DNA from: Solimicrobium sp.
GTDB taxonomy: Bacteria; Pseudomonadota; Gammaproteobacteria; Burkholderiales; Burkholderiaceae_D
DNA length: 45,501 nt
Assembly: GCA_021155915.1 (NCBI GenBank)
Contig: JAJNBE010000033.1
Span: forward strand, 1 to 45,501
Reading direction: 5' to 3'
This document shows positions 8,065 through 17,318 of the stretch, piece by piece; within the stretch, counting starts at the first letter, position 1, and each line of letters opens with the position of its first letter. The notes beneath the pieces are model-generated. The model worked only from the letters and a program-made list of their open reading frames with translations, searched no databases and was not told the DNA's origin. The position numbers were made by a program, and so were the translations under genes.

Positions 8065-8146
8065 AATCAAACTCCCTTCTAAATAGTTGACAAAAAATTA
8101 ACGATGGGGTTAAGTCGTAACCACAGGGCATTCGTGTAAAGCCTCA

Positions 8147-9346
8147 TTAATACATGTGGTGACGCGACCAAGGCAAATTCTTGGGATCTCTTCCGGATTT
8201 GAAACAAACTACCTGATAAAGCGAAATCCAGTCCTGATTAAAGGCGTAAGCACAACCTGCCAGGTAGAGACGCCAGATACGGTATTTCTTTTCACCCGCA
8301 AGACGTTTGATTTCTATGGGATTTTTTTCAAAATTATCAGACCAGACTGCACATGTTTTGGCGTAATGGCGACGCAAATTTTCCACATCAAAAACTTCAA
8401 GTCCTCCTTTCTGCATAGCGTTTAAAACCGAACTAATATGGGGTAATTCTCCGTGTGGAAACACATACTTCTCAATGAATTCGCCCCCGCCGAACGGCGC
8501 TCCCCCATTTTGGCTATCTGTCGTAGTTATACCGTGATTAAGCGCTATACCATCGTCAACCAGTAAGGATTGAATAGTTGAAAAATAACGGGTTAATTGG
8601 TCGATGCCTACATGTTCAAACATCCCAACACTGGTAATTCTGTCAAATCGACCTTTAACGTCGCGATAATCTTGCAAAAGTATATTTACTTTGTCAGCCA
8701 AACCAGCCTCAAAAACCAGTTTTTTGGCTAATTTCGCTTGGTTTTCAGAAATAGTGACGCCCGTGCACCGGACTCCATATTGTTGTGCAGCACGTATCAG
8801 AAGAGCACCCCAGCCACAGCCTATATCGAGCAAAGTGTCTCCTGAACGCAATTGGATCTTATTTAGGATATGGTCAATTTTTTTATTTTGTGCGGTTTCC
8901 AGGTCTTCCTCACCCGTTTCAAAATAAGCACATGAATAAACCATATTCTTATCTAACCATAATTTATAAAATTCATTGGACACGTCATAATGGTACTTTA
9001 CCGCTTTTTGATCTATTTTTTTATTGTGCCTCCTACTGTAGACCATACGTGCAAATTTTCCAATTGGCTTTAACGTCATGGAAGCCAATGCATTTCCAAC
9101 CGAAATTATGGCATGGGGCTCCCCTTCCACTTCAATCTGGCTCTCAACATAAGCCCTCCCCAAATTGGACAATGAAGGTACAAATAAATAGGATAGTGCG
9201 GACTGATCAGGAACATGAACAATGACTTTAGGCTTTTCCAGGCTAAAACTAAACTGTCGGCCATTCCATAACTCCACCCGTAAGGGTAGCGCGCTATGAC
9301 GACGAATACGTTCAGCCCACTGTTCCAGTTTTTTCTCAAAAAACAT
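8147..9346 (-). CDS. cfa: Cyclopropane-fatty-acyl-phospholipid synthase, 399 aa
   Basis: Adds a methylene group from S-adenosylmethionine across cis double bonds of membrane phospholipid chains. The SAM-binding motif LLDIGCGWGALLIRAA is present. So are the family blocks YHYDVSNEFYKLWLD, MVYSCAYFETGEEDL, SVGMFEHVG, GGGEFIEKYVFPHGELP and ENLRRHYAKTCAVW, which include the acid/His residues that hold the active-site bicarbonate. Length is close to the usual 380-420. The frame continues 14 codons upstream to a TTG at 9388, but the ATG at 9346 is the natural start. CFA synthesis is typically a stress or stationary-phase function. The regulator just behind it may control it; this is inference. Confidence 0.93.
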   Translation of the reverse strand: MFFEKKLEQWAERIRRHSALPLRVELWNGRQFSFSLEKPKVIVHVPDQSALSYLFVPSLSNLGRAYVESQIEVEGEPHAIISVGNALASMTLKPIGKFARMVYSRRHNKKIDQKAVKYHYDVSNEFYKLWLDKNMVYSCAYFETGEEDLETAQNKKIDHILNKIQLRSGDTLLDIGCGWGALLIRAAQQYGVRCTGVTISENQAKLAKKLVFEAGLADKVNILLQDYRDVKGRFDRITSVGMFEHVGIDQLTRYFSTIQSLLVDDGIALNHGITTTDSQNGGAPFGGGEFIEKYVFPHGELPHISSVLNAMQKGGLEVFDVENLRRHYAKTCAVWSDNFEKNPIEIKRLAGEKKYRIWRLYLAGCAYAFNQDWISLYQVVCFKSGRDPKNLPWSRHHMY

Positions 9347-9411
9347 AATTTCGCTTTCAGTATTTTTGATAAATTTATTTTGAAACAAAACTACAATTTC
9401 TGGGAAGTACT

Positions 9412-9585
9412 ATGTCAAAACAACCATTCCACCCTTGGGGAAATATTTGGGATTATTTGACAGTTCTTCGGTTGGCATACGGTTTAGTTGGGTATGTGTG
9501 GCTCTCGAAATATCCCGCCGCCAGCCAACTAAAGAATTTCTTTCGCATGCCAAAGTCTCTCACTTCAACGCCTTGTTTTTTTTGA
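9412..9585 (+). CDS. Possible small membrane protein or truncated gene, 57 aa
   Basis: An ATG with GGGAAG six bases upstream opens a 57-codon frame divergent from cfa. Residues 10-32 (GNIWDYLTVLRLAYGLVGYVWL) form one amphipathic or membrane-spanning helix; the tail (SLTSTPCFF) looks like read-through after a truncation. It matches no family I know. The ribosome-binding site argues for translation; the abrupt end argues for a broken gene. Confidence 0.35.
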   Translation: MSKQPFHPWGNIWDYLTVLRLAYGLVGYVWLSKYPAASQLKNFFRMPKSLTSTPCFF

Positions 9586-10507
9586 CAGTGGTCAAAAATT
9601 AGTTAAAAACAAAGAAAATCTCTAATCAGGCTGGCTATTGCTGTTAAAACCCAGCCTAGCCTTTCCACCCTTATATTAACAAAATCTTAACACATTATTT
9701 AATGATAACAGTGATCCAGTTAAAATTGGCGGATACTTTAACGGAGATTTTTCGTTGGAATGGGCTCATATAAGCTTCTTTCAACTTATCTGGCGGCACA
9801 AATCTTTGGACTCAGGAAACTTTCCCTACCACGAAATTTTCCTGAGCCAAAAGGTTTTAGCGGGCCCAGGCCGATTGCACGAAGTCCCGTATTTTAAAGG
9901 GCCAGGTCTATGCGTGGATTGGTAACCCTTTATTAGCATCCTACACATCTCAAGCCTTCCGTTCGTCATTTTTGTGAAGGCTGGTGTTAGCGGAATAATT
10001 TTTCTAGAAAATGTATCGCTCTAAATTGCTTATGATAATCTGTTTCGTCTAGGCGACCCCGTCTAGGCGACCCCGTCTAGGCGACCCCGTCTAGGCGACC
10101 CCGTCTAGGCGACCCCGTCTAGGCGACCCCATCTAGGCGACCCCGTCTAGACGGGGGCCGAGTCGATGTATTCCAACTTGTCTAACTGCTTAAGTTGTTA
10201 CAAAGGCAACATTAAGCGTTGGCCCAACTTGAGTGAGTATCCTTATTTACGGCGATCTCCATACAATTACTTGGTGCTTGATCCGTTTTTTCCGTGCCCT
10301 GTAACCACTTAAATATAACGGGCTTCACGCAATCGCCCTAGGCGCGCCAAGCAAGCTAAAAGAAGAGCACTTACCTTCTTCCTAAGGGAAAATCTCGGAT
10401 AATTTGATCGTCATCAAAAAGAAAGACTACATCAAAAGTAATATGAAGGCTACCGGTGGTAAAAATATAGTTTAAAACTTTAATTTCAACAATTAGGAGT
10501 CGATGCT
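9586..10507. other. Long intergenic region with 14-bp array
   Basis: More than 900 bases without a supported gene. The left third is A/T-rich. The middle contains short frames with no ribosome-binding site. The 14-bp tandem array and its terminal palindrome sit at 10049-10156. The right end must contain the promoter of the small heat-shock gene, but I found no clear sigma-32 boxes. Confidence 0.5.
10049..10156. repeat. 14-bp tandem array, seven units, ending in a palindrome
   Basis: Seven copies of CTAGGCGACCCCGT (10049-10146); the sixth ends in AT instead of GT. The last unit overlaps a perfect 16-base palindrome CCCCGTCTAGACGGGG at 10141-10156, so the array ends in its own complement. The unit is the same as in the array at 1867-1950, about 8 kb away and also intergenic. 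Confidence 0.9.
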
Positions 10508-10957
10508 ATGTCAAATCTCTCACTCTACGATCCTTTATATTCGCGCTTGAACAGCCGCTTGAGCCGCATTTTTAACCACCTCGGGCTCAGTAATCCCGCT
10601 TTTTTTGATGATGAAGGTTCTATACAACCGTTAACTATGAAATTAGACGTGTCAGAAGATGACAGTAATTATGTTGTGCATGCTGATCTACCTGGGGTCA
10701 GAAAAGAAGATATTCACGTTAGCATCGACAAAAATCAGGTCTCTATTAGTGCAGAAATTAAAAACGAAAGAGAAGATACAAAAGAGAAAAATGTTATTCA
10801 TAGCGAGCGCTATCAAGGCAAGGTGTTCCGAAGTTTTGCTCTTGCCAGCGATGTTGATGAGGCAAGGGCCGAGGCCAAATTTTCTGATGGTGTGTTGGAA
10901 TTAACTTTGCCCAAACAAGCAACAAGTAGCACCGGCAAACAGCTAACAATACAATAA
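10508..10957 (+). CDS. Hsp20-family small heat-shock protein, 149 aa
   Basis: An ATP-independent holdase that binds unfolding proteins and forms large oligomers. The alpha-crystallin domain spans about residues 42-148: MKLDVSEDDSNYVVHADLPGVRKEDI (beta-2/3), then VSIDKNQVSISAEIK, a SERYQGKVFRSFAL block, and the ending AKFSDGVLELTLPK, which carries the family A-x-x-x-n-G-v-L motif. The short N-terminal arm (DPLYSRLNSRLSRIF) is typical of class A bacterial Hsp20. AGGAG lies ten bases before the ATG. Transcribed alone, with a hairpin and then a strong terminator behind it. Confidence 0.93.
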   Translation: MSNLSLYDPLYSRLNSRLSRIFNHLGLSNPAFFDDEGSIQPLTMKLDVSEDDSNYVVHADLPGVRKEDIHVSIDKNQVSISAEIKNEREDTKEKNVIHSERYQGKVFRSFALASDVDEARAEAKFSDGVLELTLPKQATSSTGKQLTIQ

Positions 10958-10977
10958 ATTCAGCAACTCACAGTTAA

Positions 10978-11001
10978 GAACATGGGGTGTAGCCCATGTT
11001 C
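10978..11001 (+). other. Perfect hairpin after hsp20
   Basis: GAACATGGG (10978-10986) pairs perfectly with CCCATGTTC (10993-11001) over a six-base loop, 20 bases past the hsp20 stop. No T-run follows, so it may protect the 3' end of the mRNA rather than terminate it. Confidence 0.5.
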
Positions 11002-11155
11002 AAGGACACCGCACCTGCCGCGATTCCGAAATTTCGCTTTAGGTAGCCTTGTGACGGCGGTACTGATGTATTGCAGTTTCTCGCTCCAATAAGCGTTCTA
11101 ACGATCCAGTCAAAATAGAATGCCCAATAAAAAGACAATCATAGTTACGGGGGCG

Positions 11156-11195
11156 AAAAAAACGCCTTGAAATAATTACTTTTTCAAGGCGTTTT
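11156..11195. terminator. Bidirectional terminator between hsp20 and the RND operon
   Basis: AAAACGCCTTGAAA pairs with TTTTCAAGGCGTTTT around an eight-base loop, with A-runs on the left and T-runs on the right. It can stop the plus-strand hsp20 transcript and, read on the other strand, the RND operon that ends at 11361. Confidence 0.85.
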
Positions 11196-11196
11196 A

Positions 11197-11334
11197 AGAG
11201 ACCTCTGTACAATTTACTGAGCGAACCAAATTCGGAGTTGCGCGATACTCGCAGTCCTCATGTACTCAGCATATTCCAATTGCTGCGCTCCGTGTGCCAC
11301 TGGCTCTGGCTCGCCCGCTACGTCTACAGAAGTT
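11197..11334. mobile_element. MITE-like element, copy 1 (right end decayed)
   Basis: Begins AGAGACCTCTGTACAA and continues with the same blocks as the intact copy at 15602-15754: GCGAACCAAATTCGG, CTCATGTACTCA, TGCGCTCCGTG, TCGCCCGCTACG. The right end has lost its inverted repeat (CTACAGAAGT in place of GCAGAGGTCTCT). It carries no gene. Confidence 0.75.
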
Positions 11335-11360
11335 TATTTCAGTCGATCAATTACGTCCAA

Positions 11361-14300
11361 CTAACCCATTTCGGCAATTTTCCTATCCGCTTCGCTTTCA
11401 GGGACATGTTCGCCCGCAATAAACAGGTACATAGCGGGAACCACAAACAAAGTGAATAATGTTCCTATGGATAAACCGGTAAAAATGACCAGCCCCATAG
11501 CGTAGCGCCCTCCCGCTCCGGCCCCGGCGGCGATAACCAATGGAAAGACGCCAAATACCATCGCCGCTGTGGTCATCAAAATGGGACGCAAGCGCTCACT
11601 CGCGGCTTCTTCAATAGCTTCGCGTTTACTTAACCCCTTTTTACGTAATTGATTAGCGAATTCCACAATCAAAATACCATGTTTACTTATTAAGCCCATC
11701 AGTGTGACAAGCCCAACTTGAGTATAAATGTTGATCGAAGAAAAGCCCAAAAAAATGAATAGCGTAGCGCCAAATAAAGCGAGCGGCACGGAAATAAGAA
11801 TAACGATTGGATCCCGGAAACTCTCAAATTGTGCCGCTAACGCCAAGAAAACAATAATTGCAGCAAAAATTAACGTCGCCACAAAACCTCCCGATTCGTT
11901 CATAAATTGACGCGAGCCGCCTGCATAGTCCACCGAATAGTTTAGCGGAGCGACTTCTTTCAATATTCCACGCAAGGTTTCCAATGCCTCACCTTGCGAA
12001 ACACCAGCCACAGCAGAAATCGTGGCTGAATTAAGCTGCTGGAAACGATTAACGGATTCAGGAACAACACTATGGGTAATACTTGCGATAGTGCTGACCG
12101 GTATCATGCTCCCGGACTGCGTTCTGATATTAAAATTTAACAATTCATCCGGATTTAAACGGTCCACTTGTAATACCTGAGGAATCACTTTGTAAGCACG
12201 ACCTGAGATGGAAAAGAAGTTAGTATGGCCGCCACCCAGCGCATCTCCCAATGCAGCGCCCACCTCCTGTTGAGTCATGCCCAAGGTAGCAAGTTTTTCG
12301 CGATCGACTTTTAATGTCGCCTGTGGTTTATCAATTTTCAAGTCACTATCGAGATAATAGAACTTGCCGGAGGCTTGTGCTTTAGAAACAACTTCTTCAG
12401 CAACCGTGTTCAAATTTTCAAATGGTTCGGTGGTAGTGATTACCAATTGAATTGGTGGCCCTCCTCCGGCTCCTGGCAAAGAAGGGGGTTGAAATGCATA
12501 AACCCTTGCGCCGGCAATTTTCGCCCACTTATTTTGTAAATCCTGCTGAATTTCAGTGGCGCTCCGACTACGATCGCTCCAATTTTTTGTCAAGAAACCA
12601 CCGAATACCTGGTTGACAGACGGCATACCCGTTATCTGAAACATCTGATCATATTCAGGAACATCTTTAGCTAATGCATACATTTGATCGGCATAAACCT
12701 GCATCTGGCCAGTGGTAGCTGTTGGCGGGCCCGCTAGGATTCCTAAAATAAATCCCGAATCTTCCTGGGGAGCTAACTCTGAACTCGACATGGAAAACAT
12801 CGCAACCCAAGCACTAATTAAAATGGCACTCATAACAATCATAACGGGCCAGAAATTAAGTATTTTACGTAAAACTGTTGTATACCCGTGACGCACTTTT
12901 TCAAATACGCGATCAATAAACATCACAAAGCGGCCCGTGTCTTGTTCAGGTTTAAAAAATGTTGAACACATGACCGGCGACAACGTTAAAGCAACCACTC
13001 CCGAAATAGCAACCGCCCCCGCCAAAGTAAAAGCAAATTCTGTAAACAAAGTTCCCGTTAGTCCCCCCTGGAAACCAATTGGCACATACACAGCAATAAG
13101 TACCACCGTCATTGCCAAAATAGGCCCACCCAGCTCACGCGCAGCAAGCAACGCGGACTCCAGCGGAGACTTCCCTTCTTTCATGTGCCTGTCGACGTTT
13201 TCAACCACAATAATGGCATCATCGACCACAAGACCAATGGCGAGAACTAGTGCTAATAACGTCAGTAAATTAATAGAATAACCAAACATTAGCATAATGG
13301 CAAAAGTGCCAATCAATGACAGTGGCATTGCAATAACGGGAACCAAAACCGCGCGGAAGCTACCCAAAAATAAATAAATAACTACTGTTACAATAGCTAG
13401 GGCTTCCAATAATGTTACCACCACCTCACGAATGGAAGACTCAATAACCGCTGTCGCGTCATACACAATTTTGCCCGTTAAGCCATGTGGTAATTCAGCC
13501 TCAATTCCCGGAAATACTTTCTTAATACGTGCAGCGACTTCCAATACATTGGCTTCAGGAGCCACTTTCATACCAAAAAATACTGAACGAACGCCACTAA
13601 ATGCGACGTTAAAATTGTAATTTTCCGATCCCAGCGTAACCGTGGCAACATCTTCCAGGCGAACAATGGCACCATTATTTTGCCTGATAGCGAGCTGTTT
13701 AAATTCCTCAACGGTATGCAAATCCGTAGCGGCAGTTAGTGGCACTGTCACCATCTGTCCCTTGGTCTCGCCTAAAGCGGTCAAATAATTTTCTCTGACA
13801 ATTGCATTGCTCACGTCTGTAGCCGTGACACCATAAGCGGCCATTTTTTTGGAATCTAACCACGCGCGAAGTGCAAAAATCCGCCCGCCGATTAGTTCTG
13901 CGGACTGCACACCTTCAATGGAATCCAGTTTGGGTTTAACTACACGCGCCAAATAATCGGTCATGTTATTAGACGGCATGACATCGCTAAAGAACCCCAG
14001 GTACATGGAGGCATTTTCTCCATTGGATACGGCCAAAATAGGGGCCTGCGCTTGCTGAGGCAATAGACCTTTTACAGAGTTTACCTGCGTACTAATCGCC
14101 GTCAAGGCGCGGTTTGAATCATGATTTAATCGCAGGGTGGCCGTAATAACAGAAACTCCACTCGCGCTAGAAGAAGAAAGATAATCAATACCTTGCGCTT
14201 GGGCAATCGCTTGTTCCAGCGGTTGCGTAATAAAGCCCGCCACAGTCTGCGCATCCGCACCAGAATAAATAGTCGTTACGGTAACCACTGCATTTTCTGT

Positions 14301-14417
14301 CTTGGGGTATTGTATAAGAGACAAAGAAAACAGTGACTTAACACCGAGCACCACAATCAGTAAGCTAATGACAACCGCTAAAACCGGGCGTCGGATAAAA
14401 AGATCGGTAAATTTCAT
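11361..14417 (-). CDS. RND efflux pump inner-membrane transporter (HAE1/AcrB family), 1018 aa
   Basis: The proton-driven subunit of a tripartite efflux system, probably exporting hydrophobic or amphiphilic compounds. It opens with MKFTDLFIRRPVLAVVISLL (TM1 of the family). The two porter halves carry GVQSAELIGG and the repeated large periplasmic loops. TM4 has LVVDDAIIVVENVDRHM with the Asp-Asp pair of the proton relay, and the second half ends in the usual HGILIVEFANQLR and SERLRPILMTTAAM blocks. Length is normal (1020-1050). It ends in a hydrophilic tail (ESEADRKIAEMG). Twelve bases separate it from the fusion-protein gene, so they are cotranscribed. Substrate is unknown; the sequence type resembles MexI/MexW-like rather than heavy-metal pumps. 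Confidence 0.95.
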   Translation of the reverse strand: MKFTDLFIRRPVLAVVISLLIVVLGVKSLFSLSLIQYPKTENAVVTVTTIYSGADAQTVAGFITQPLEQAIAQAQGIDYLSSSSASGVSVITATLRLNHDSNRALTAISTQVNSVKGLLPQQAQAPILAVSNGENASMYLGFFSDVMPSNNMTDYLARVVKPKLDSIEGVQSAELIGGRIFALRAWLDSKKMAAYGVTATDVSNAIVRENYLTALGETKGQMVTVPLTAATDLHTVEEFKQLAIRQNNGAIVRLEDVATVTLGSENYNFNVAFSGVRSVFFGMKVAPEANVLEVAARIKKVFPGIEAELPHGLTGKIVYDATAVIESSIREVVVTLLEALAIVTVVIYLFLGSFRAVLVPVIAMPLSLIGTFAIMLMFGYSINLLTLLALVLAIGLVVDDAIIVVENVDRHMKEGKSPLESALLAARELGGPILAMTVVLIAVYVPIGFQGGLTGTLFTEFAFTLAGAVAISGVVALTLSPVMCSTFFKPEQDTGRFVMFIDRVFEKVRHGYTTVLRKILNFWPVMIVMSAILISAWVAMFSMSSSELAPQEDSGFILGILAGPPTATTGQMQVYADQMYALAKDVPEYDQMFQITGMPSVNQVFGGFLTKNWSDRSRSATEIQQDLQNKWAKIAGARVYAFQPPSLPGAGGGPPIQLVITTTEPFENLNTVAEEVVSKAQASGKFYYLDSDLKIDKPQATLKVDREKLATLGMTQQEVGAALGDALGGGHTNFFSISGRAYKVIPQVLQVDRLNPDELLNFNIRTQSGSMIPVSTIASITHSVVPESVNRFQQLNSATISAVAGVSQGEALETLRGILKEVAPLNYSVDYAGGSRQFMNESGGFVATLIFAAIIVFLALAAQFESFRDPIVILISVPLALFGATLFIFLGFSSINIYTQVGLVTLMGLISKHGILIVEFANQLRKKGLSKREAIEEAASERLRPILMTTAAMVFGVFPLVIAAGAGAGGRYAMGLVIFTGLSIGTLFTLFVVPAMYLFIAGEHVPESEADRKIAEMG

Positions 14418-14429
14418 CGATTATCTCTT

Positions 14430-15557
14430 TTAATTTTCTTGAGGAATTGGATTGGGGTCGTTAGCGGGAAGCACAGAATTATCAACAATAATTGACATTC
14501 CATTTTTCAATTTGAGCTGTCCACTCGTGACAACGATCTGGTCTTCTTCCAAACCTTTTATAATCGAAACCTGATCACCTCGGGCTGGGCCCGTCGTCAC
14601 GAAGACTTGAGTGACTACCATAATTGGCCTGCCCTTATCATCTTTGTCCTGGCCTGGTTTGGCGACAAAAACGGTAGAGCCGTAGGGGTTGTACGTAATT
14701 GCCGTTTGTGGCAAAGTAATAAGCTTATTTTTAGTACCTACATCCAGACTGACCTGAGCAAACATGCCCGGCAATAACTGCTGCTTCTCATTCCGCAGTG
14801 TTGCTTGTACTTGTACATTACGACTGGTGACATCAACTACTGGATTGATCGCGTTTACTTTGCCAGGAAAAACAATTTCGGGAAAAGCATCGGTATGAAT
14901 TACTATGCCCTGCCCTACTTTCGCTAAAGGTAATTGCTTTTGCGGAATATGGAAATTAACATACACTGGATCTGTCATTTGCAAGCTAACTAATTTTTCC
15001 CCGGCTTGAATATATTGACCCGGATTGATCAGAGAAATTCCTAAACGCCCGGAAAAAGGCGCCCGTATTGTTTTTTTCTGAACCAGTGCTTCTTGTTGCT
15101 TCACTAAGGCACGTGTATTCTTCAGATTAGCCTTATCAGAATCAACCTGAGCGTGGCTCACCCCTTCTACCGCTAACTGTGCCTCATTACGTTTTAACAC
15201 GCTCTTCGCTAATTCTGCCTGTGCCTGTAGGGCATCTAAATAGGCGATATCTGAATCAGCATTCAACTCAAACAGGACCTCCCCCTTTTTGACGTTCTGT
15301 CCGGATTTAAATTTAATTTCACGAACGATTCCACCTACCTCGGTGCTGACATCCACACCGCGAAATGCCGTAACAGTTCCAACAGACGATAACTGTGGTT
15401 GCCATTCAGTAGCAGCTACTTTACTAGTCGTGACGGTAACAGGGCCTGGTTTGGGTTGACTTGCGATCAGCTTTTGAATTTGCAGATATTTGCCCAAAGC
15501 AATCAACGCAATTAATAATAAAACACATCCGAGCATGATGAGCATACGCTTAACCAT
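14430..15557 (-). CDS. RND efflux membrane-fusion (periplasmic adaptor) protein, 375 aa
   Basis: Bridges the inner-membrane pump and the outer-membrane channel. It has one N-terminal membrane helix (MLGCVLLLIALIALG), a lipoyl half-motif (GGIVREIKFKSGQNVKKGEVLFELN), an alpha-hairpin rich in Ala/Leu/Gln (about 100-150), the second lipoyl half (IRAPFSGRLGISLINPGQYI), and a beta-barrel and membrane-proximal region ending in DNSVLPANDPNPIPQEN. AAGGGGAAG before the ATG is a good ribosome-binding site. It is the middle gene of the operon. The 204-base gap to the outer-membrane gene is almost filled by a MITE-like element, so expression may depend on reading through it. Confidence 0.93.
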   Translation of the reverse strand: MVKRMLIMLGCVLLLIALIALGKYLQIQKLIASQPKPGPVTVTTSKVAATEWQPQLSSVGTVTAFRGVDVSTEVGGIVREIKFKSGQNVKKGEVLFELNADSDIAYLDALQAQAELAKSVLKRNEAQLAVEGVSHAQVDSDKANLKNTRALVKQQEALVQKKTIRAPFSGRLGISLINPGQYIQAGEKLVSLQMTDPVYVNFHIPQKQLPLAKVGQGIVIHTDAFPEIVFPGKVNAINPVVDVTSRNVQVQATLRNEKQQLLPGMFAQVSLDVGTKNKLITLPQTAITYNPYGSTVFVAKPGQDKDDKGRPIMVVTQVFVTTGPARGDQVSIIKGLEEDQIVVTSGQLKLKNGMSIIVDNSVLPANDPNPIPQEN

Positions 15558-15601
15558 GAATACTTCCCCTTTGTTCGTTGTACAAAAAATGTTGAAATGT
15601 A

Positions 15602-15754
15602 AGAGACCTCTACATAACCTACTGCGCGAGCCAAATTCGGCGTTCAGGGTTACAAACTGGTGCTCGCAATCCTCATGTACTCAAGTACATTCGGGTTGCA
15701 GCGCTCCGTGCGCCTTGTCTTTGACTCGCTCGCTACGGTTATGCAGAGGTCTCT
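15602..15754. mobile_element. MITE-like element, copy 2 (intact)
   Basis: A 153-base element with 18-base terminal inverted repeats that differ at one position: AGAGACCTCTACATAACC (15602-15619) and GGTTATGCAGAGGTCTCT (15737-15754). TA dinucleotides lie next to both ends (TA at 15600-15601, and TA two bases past the right end), as expected for insertion by a Tc1/mariner- or IS630-type transposase. It has no coding capacity. It sits between the outer-membrane and fusion-protein genes of the RND operon. Confidence 0.85.
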
Positions 15755-15761
15755 GTAATGC

Positions 15762-17318
15762 TTATTGCTGGTCATCTTTAACCGAAATATCTTTCAATTC
15801 TGATCTATTCCACCATCCACCGCCCAGAGATTGAAACAGCGCAACGGTATCGGAATAACGGGCCGCTTGCGCTAACACCAAATTAATCCGTGCATTTTGA
15901 TAAGTACGTTTTACGTCGAGCAGCGTCAGCGAATTGATCGAACCAAAACCGAATTGCAAATTCGCCAAATCTAAGCCCTGCTGTGCAATGGCCACAACAT
16001 TAAGTTGCTCTTTCAATGTTTTCGCGTCTAATTCCAATGCCTGCAATGTGTCGGCTACATTTTGAAAAGCCGCCAATACAGTCGAACGATAGTTCGCGTC
16101 TTGCTGATCATAATAAGCTACGGCTGCGCGGCGCTTAGCAGACAAAGATCCCGCATCAAAAAGAGGCTGCGTGATCGATCCGGCCAAGCGCCACATTTGC
16201 GCAGACCCAGAAAATAAGTCACCTGCTGCTAGTGCAGCTGAACCAACCGTCCCGGTTATCGTTATTTGAGGGTATTGATTCGCCGTTGCTACACCAAGCT
16301 GTGCACTGGCTCTGTGAAGAAGTGCTTCGCTTGCACGAATATCAGGACGTTGCCGTACCAGCGCTGAAGGGATAGAAACGGGTAATTCTTTGGGAAGATG
16401 AAGGGAATCCAATTCAAACGTCGGAAGATTGGGCTCACTAGGCAAGCGACCCGCATACACCGCTAACTGATGCCGTGTTTGCTGTAGCGCCTTCTCTAAT
16501 GGAGGAAGAGCAGCCCGGGTCTGAGCAACAAAACTACGTTGATTTAAAACATCAACTTTAGCTATTGCGCCGCTAACAAATCGGGTTTCAACAACATCCA
16601 ATTGCTTACTCTGGGCAAGCAAAATTTCTCTCTGAGCCTCAATCTGAGCGCGTAAGGAAGCTTCTTTGATCGCGGTAATTACCAGGTTGGAGGTAAGCGT
16701 TAAGTAAGCTGCTTCCATTTGAAAACGTTGGTACTCTATTTCCGCCTCCAAGTCTTCCGCAGTACGTCTGCTAGCTCCAAAAGCATCAATCGTATAGGAC
16801 ACATTAACCGATGCATTAAATAGATTGAATAACGTCCCTTCAGCGCGTTGAGCTGTTATGGAAGACACCTTATTCCGCTCTGGCGTAAAATTTACATTCG
16901 CATTGGGATAAAACGTGGCACCGGAAAATGCCTTGTAACTCTCCTGAGCTCTGCGCAACGCGGCTTGTGCAGAGGCCAAATCAGGACTTTTGGCTAACGC
17001 TGACCGAATTAGGGTATCCAACTCTACAGAATGAAATATCGACCACCATTGCGCAGGAATGTCTTGCGCAACCACCAATTTTTGACCTGCGCCCGCTTTA
17101 ACGTCGGACGACGTAGTCTGTTCTACTGCGGATTTTTCTGAATACGAATAGGATTCGGACCTTACTATCGGCTCGGGTATTTTGAAATCGGGCCCTACTG
17201 CGCAACCATTTAGTAGAGCAACTCCAACAAAAATGCTAACTATGCTTTTAACTTCCATAGGCCATCCATTTGAGCGATGAATTAAAGTTTTCAAGGGAAA
17301 TTTCATCCTTTTTTTCAC
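15762..17318 (-). CDS. RND efflux outer-membrane lipoprotein (NodT/OprM family), 518 aa
   Basis: Forms the trimeric outer-membrane channel of the efflux system. A lipobox (VALLNGC, followed by AVGPDFKIPEP) is the hallmark of the NodT family, so the mature protein starts at a lipid-modified Cys. The WWSIFHSVELDTLIRSAL and SPDLASAQAALRRAQES blocks and the second repeat (RQRPDIRASEALLHRASAQLG, then YPQITITG) are the two OEP domains. The listed start is a GTG with AGGA nine bases before it. An ATG four codons in (17306), or one at 17258 giving a shorter lipoprotein signal peptide, are alternatives. It is the first gene of the operon. Confidence 0.92.
   Translation of the reverse strand: MKKRMKFPLKTLIHRSNGWPMEVKSIVSIFVGVALLNGCAVGPDFKIPEPIVRSESYSYSEKSAVEQTTSSDVKAGAGQKLVVAQDIPAQWWSIFHSVELDTLIRSALAKSPDLASAQAALRRAQESYKAFSGATFYPNANVNFTPERNKVSSITAQRAEGTLFNLFNASVNVSYTIDAFGASRRTAEDLEAEIEYQRFQMEAAYLTLTSNLVITAIKEASLRAQIEAQREILLAQSKQLDVVETRFVSGAIAKVDVLNQRSFVAQTRAALPPLEKALQQTRHQLAVYAGRLPSEPNLPTFELDSLHLPKELPVSIPSALVRQRPDIRASEALLHRASAQLGVATANQYPQITITGTVGSAALAAGDLFSGSAQMWRLAGSITQPLFDAGSLSAKRRAAVAYYDQQDANYRSTVLAAFQNVADTLQALELDAKTLKEQLNVVAIAQQGLDLANLQFGFGSINSLTLLDVKRTYQNARINLVLAQAARYSDTVALFQSLGGGWWNRSELKDISVKDDQQ

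Noticed and set aside
11361..14417. Heavy-metal (CusA-type) RND pump
   Set aside because: The sequence blocks and the Asp-Asp TM4 motif fit the HAE1 (drug) family, and no metal-binding Met/His pattern is seen.
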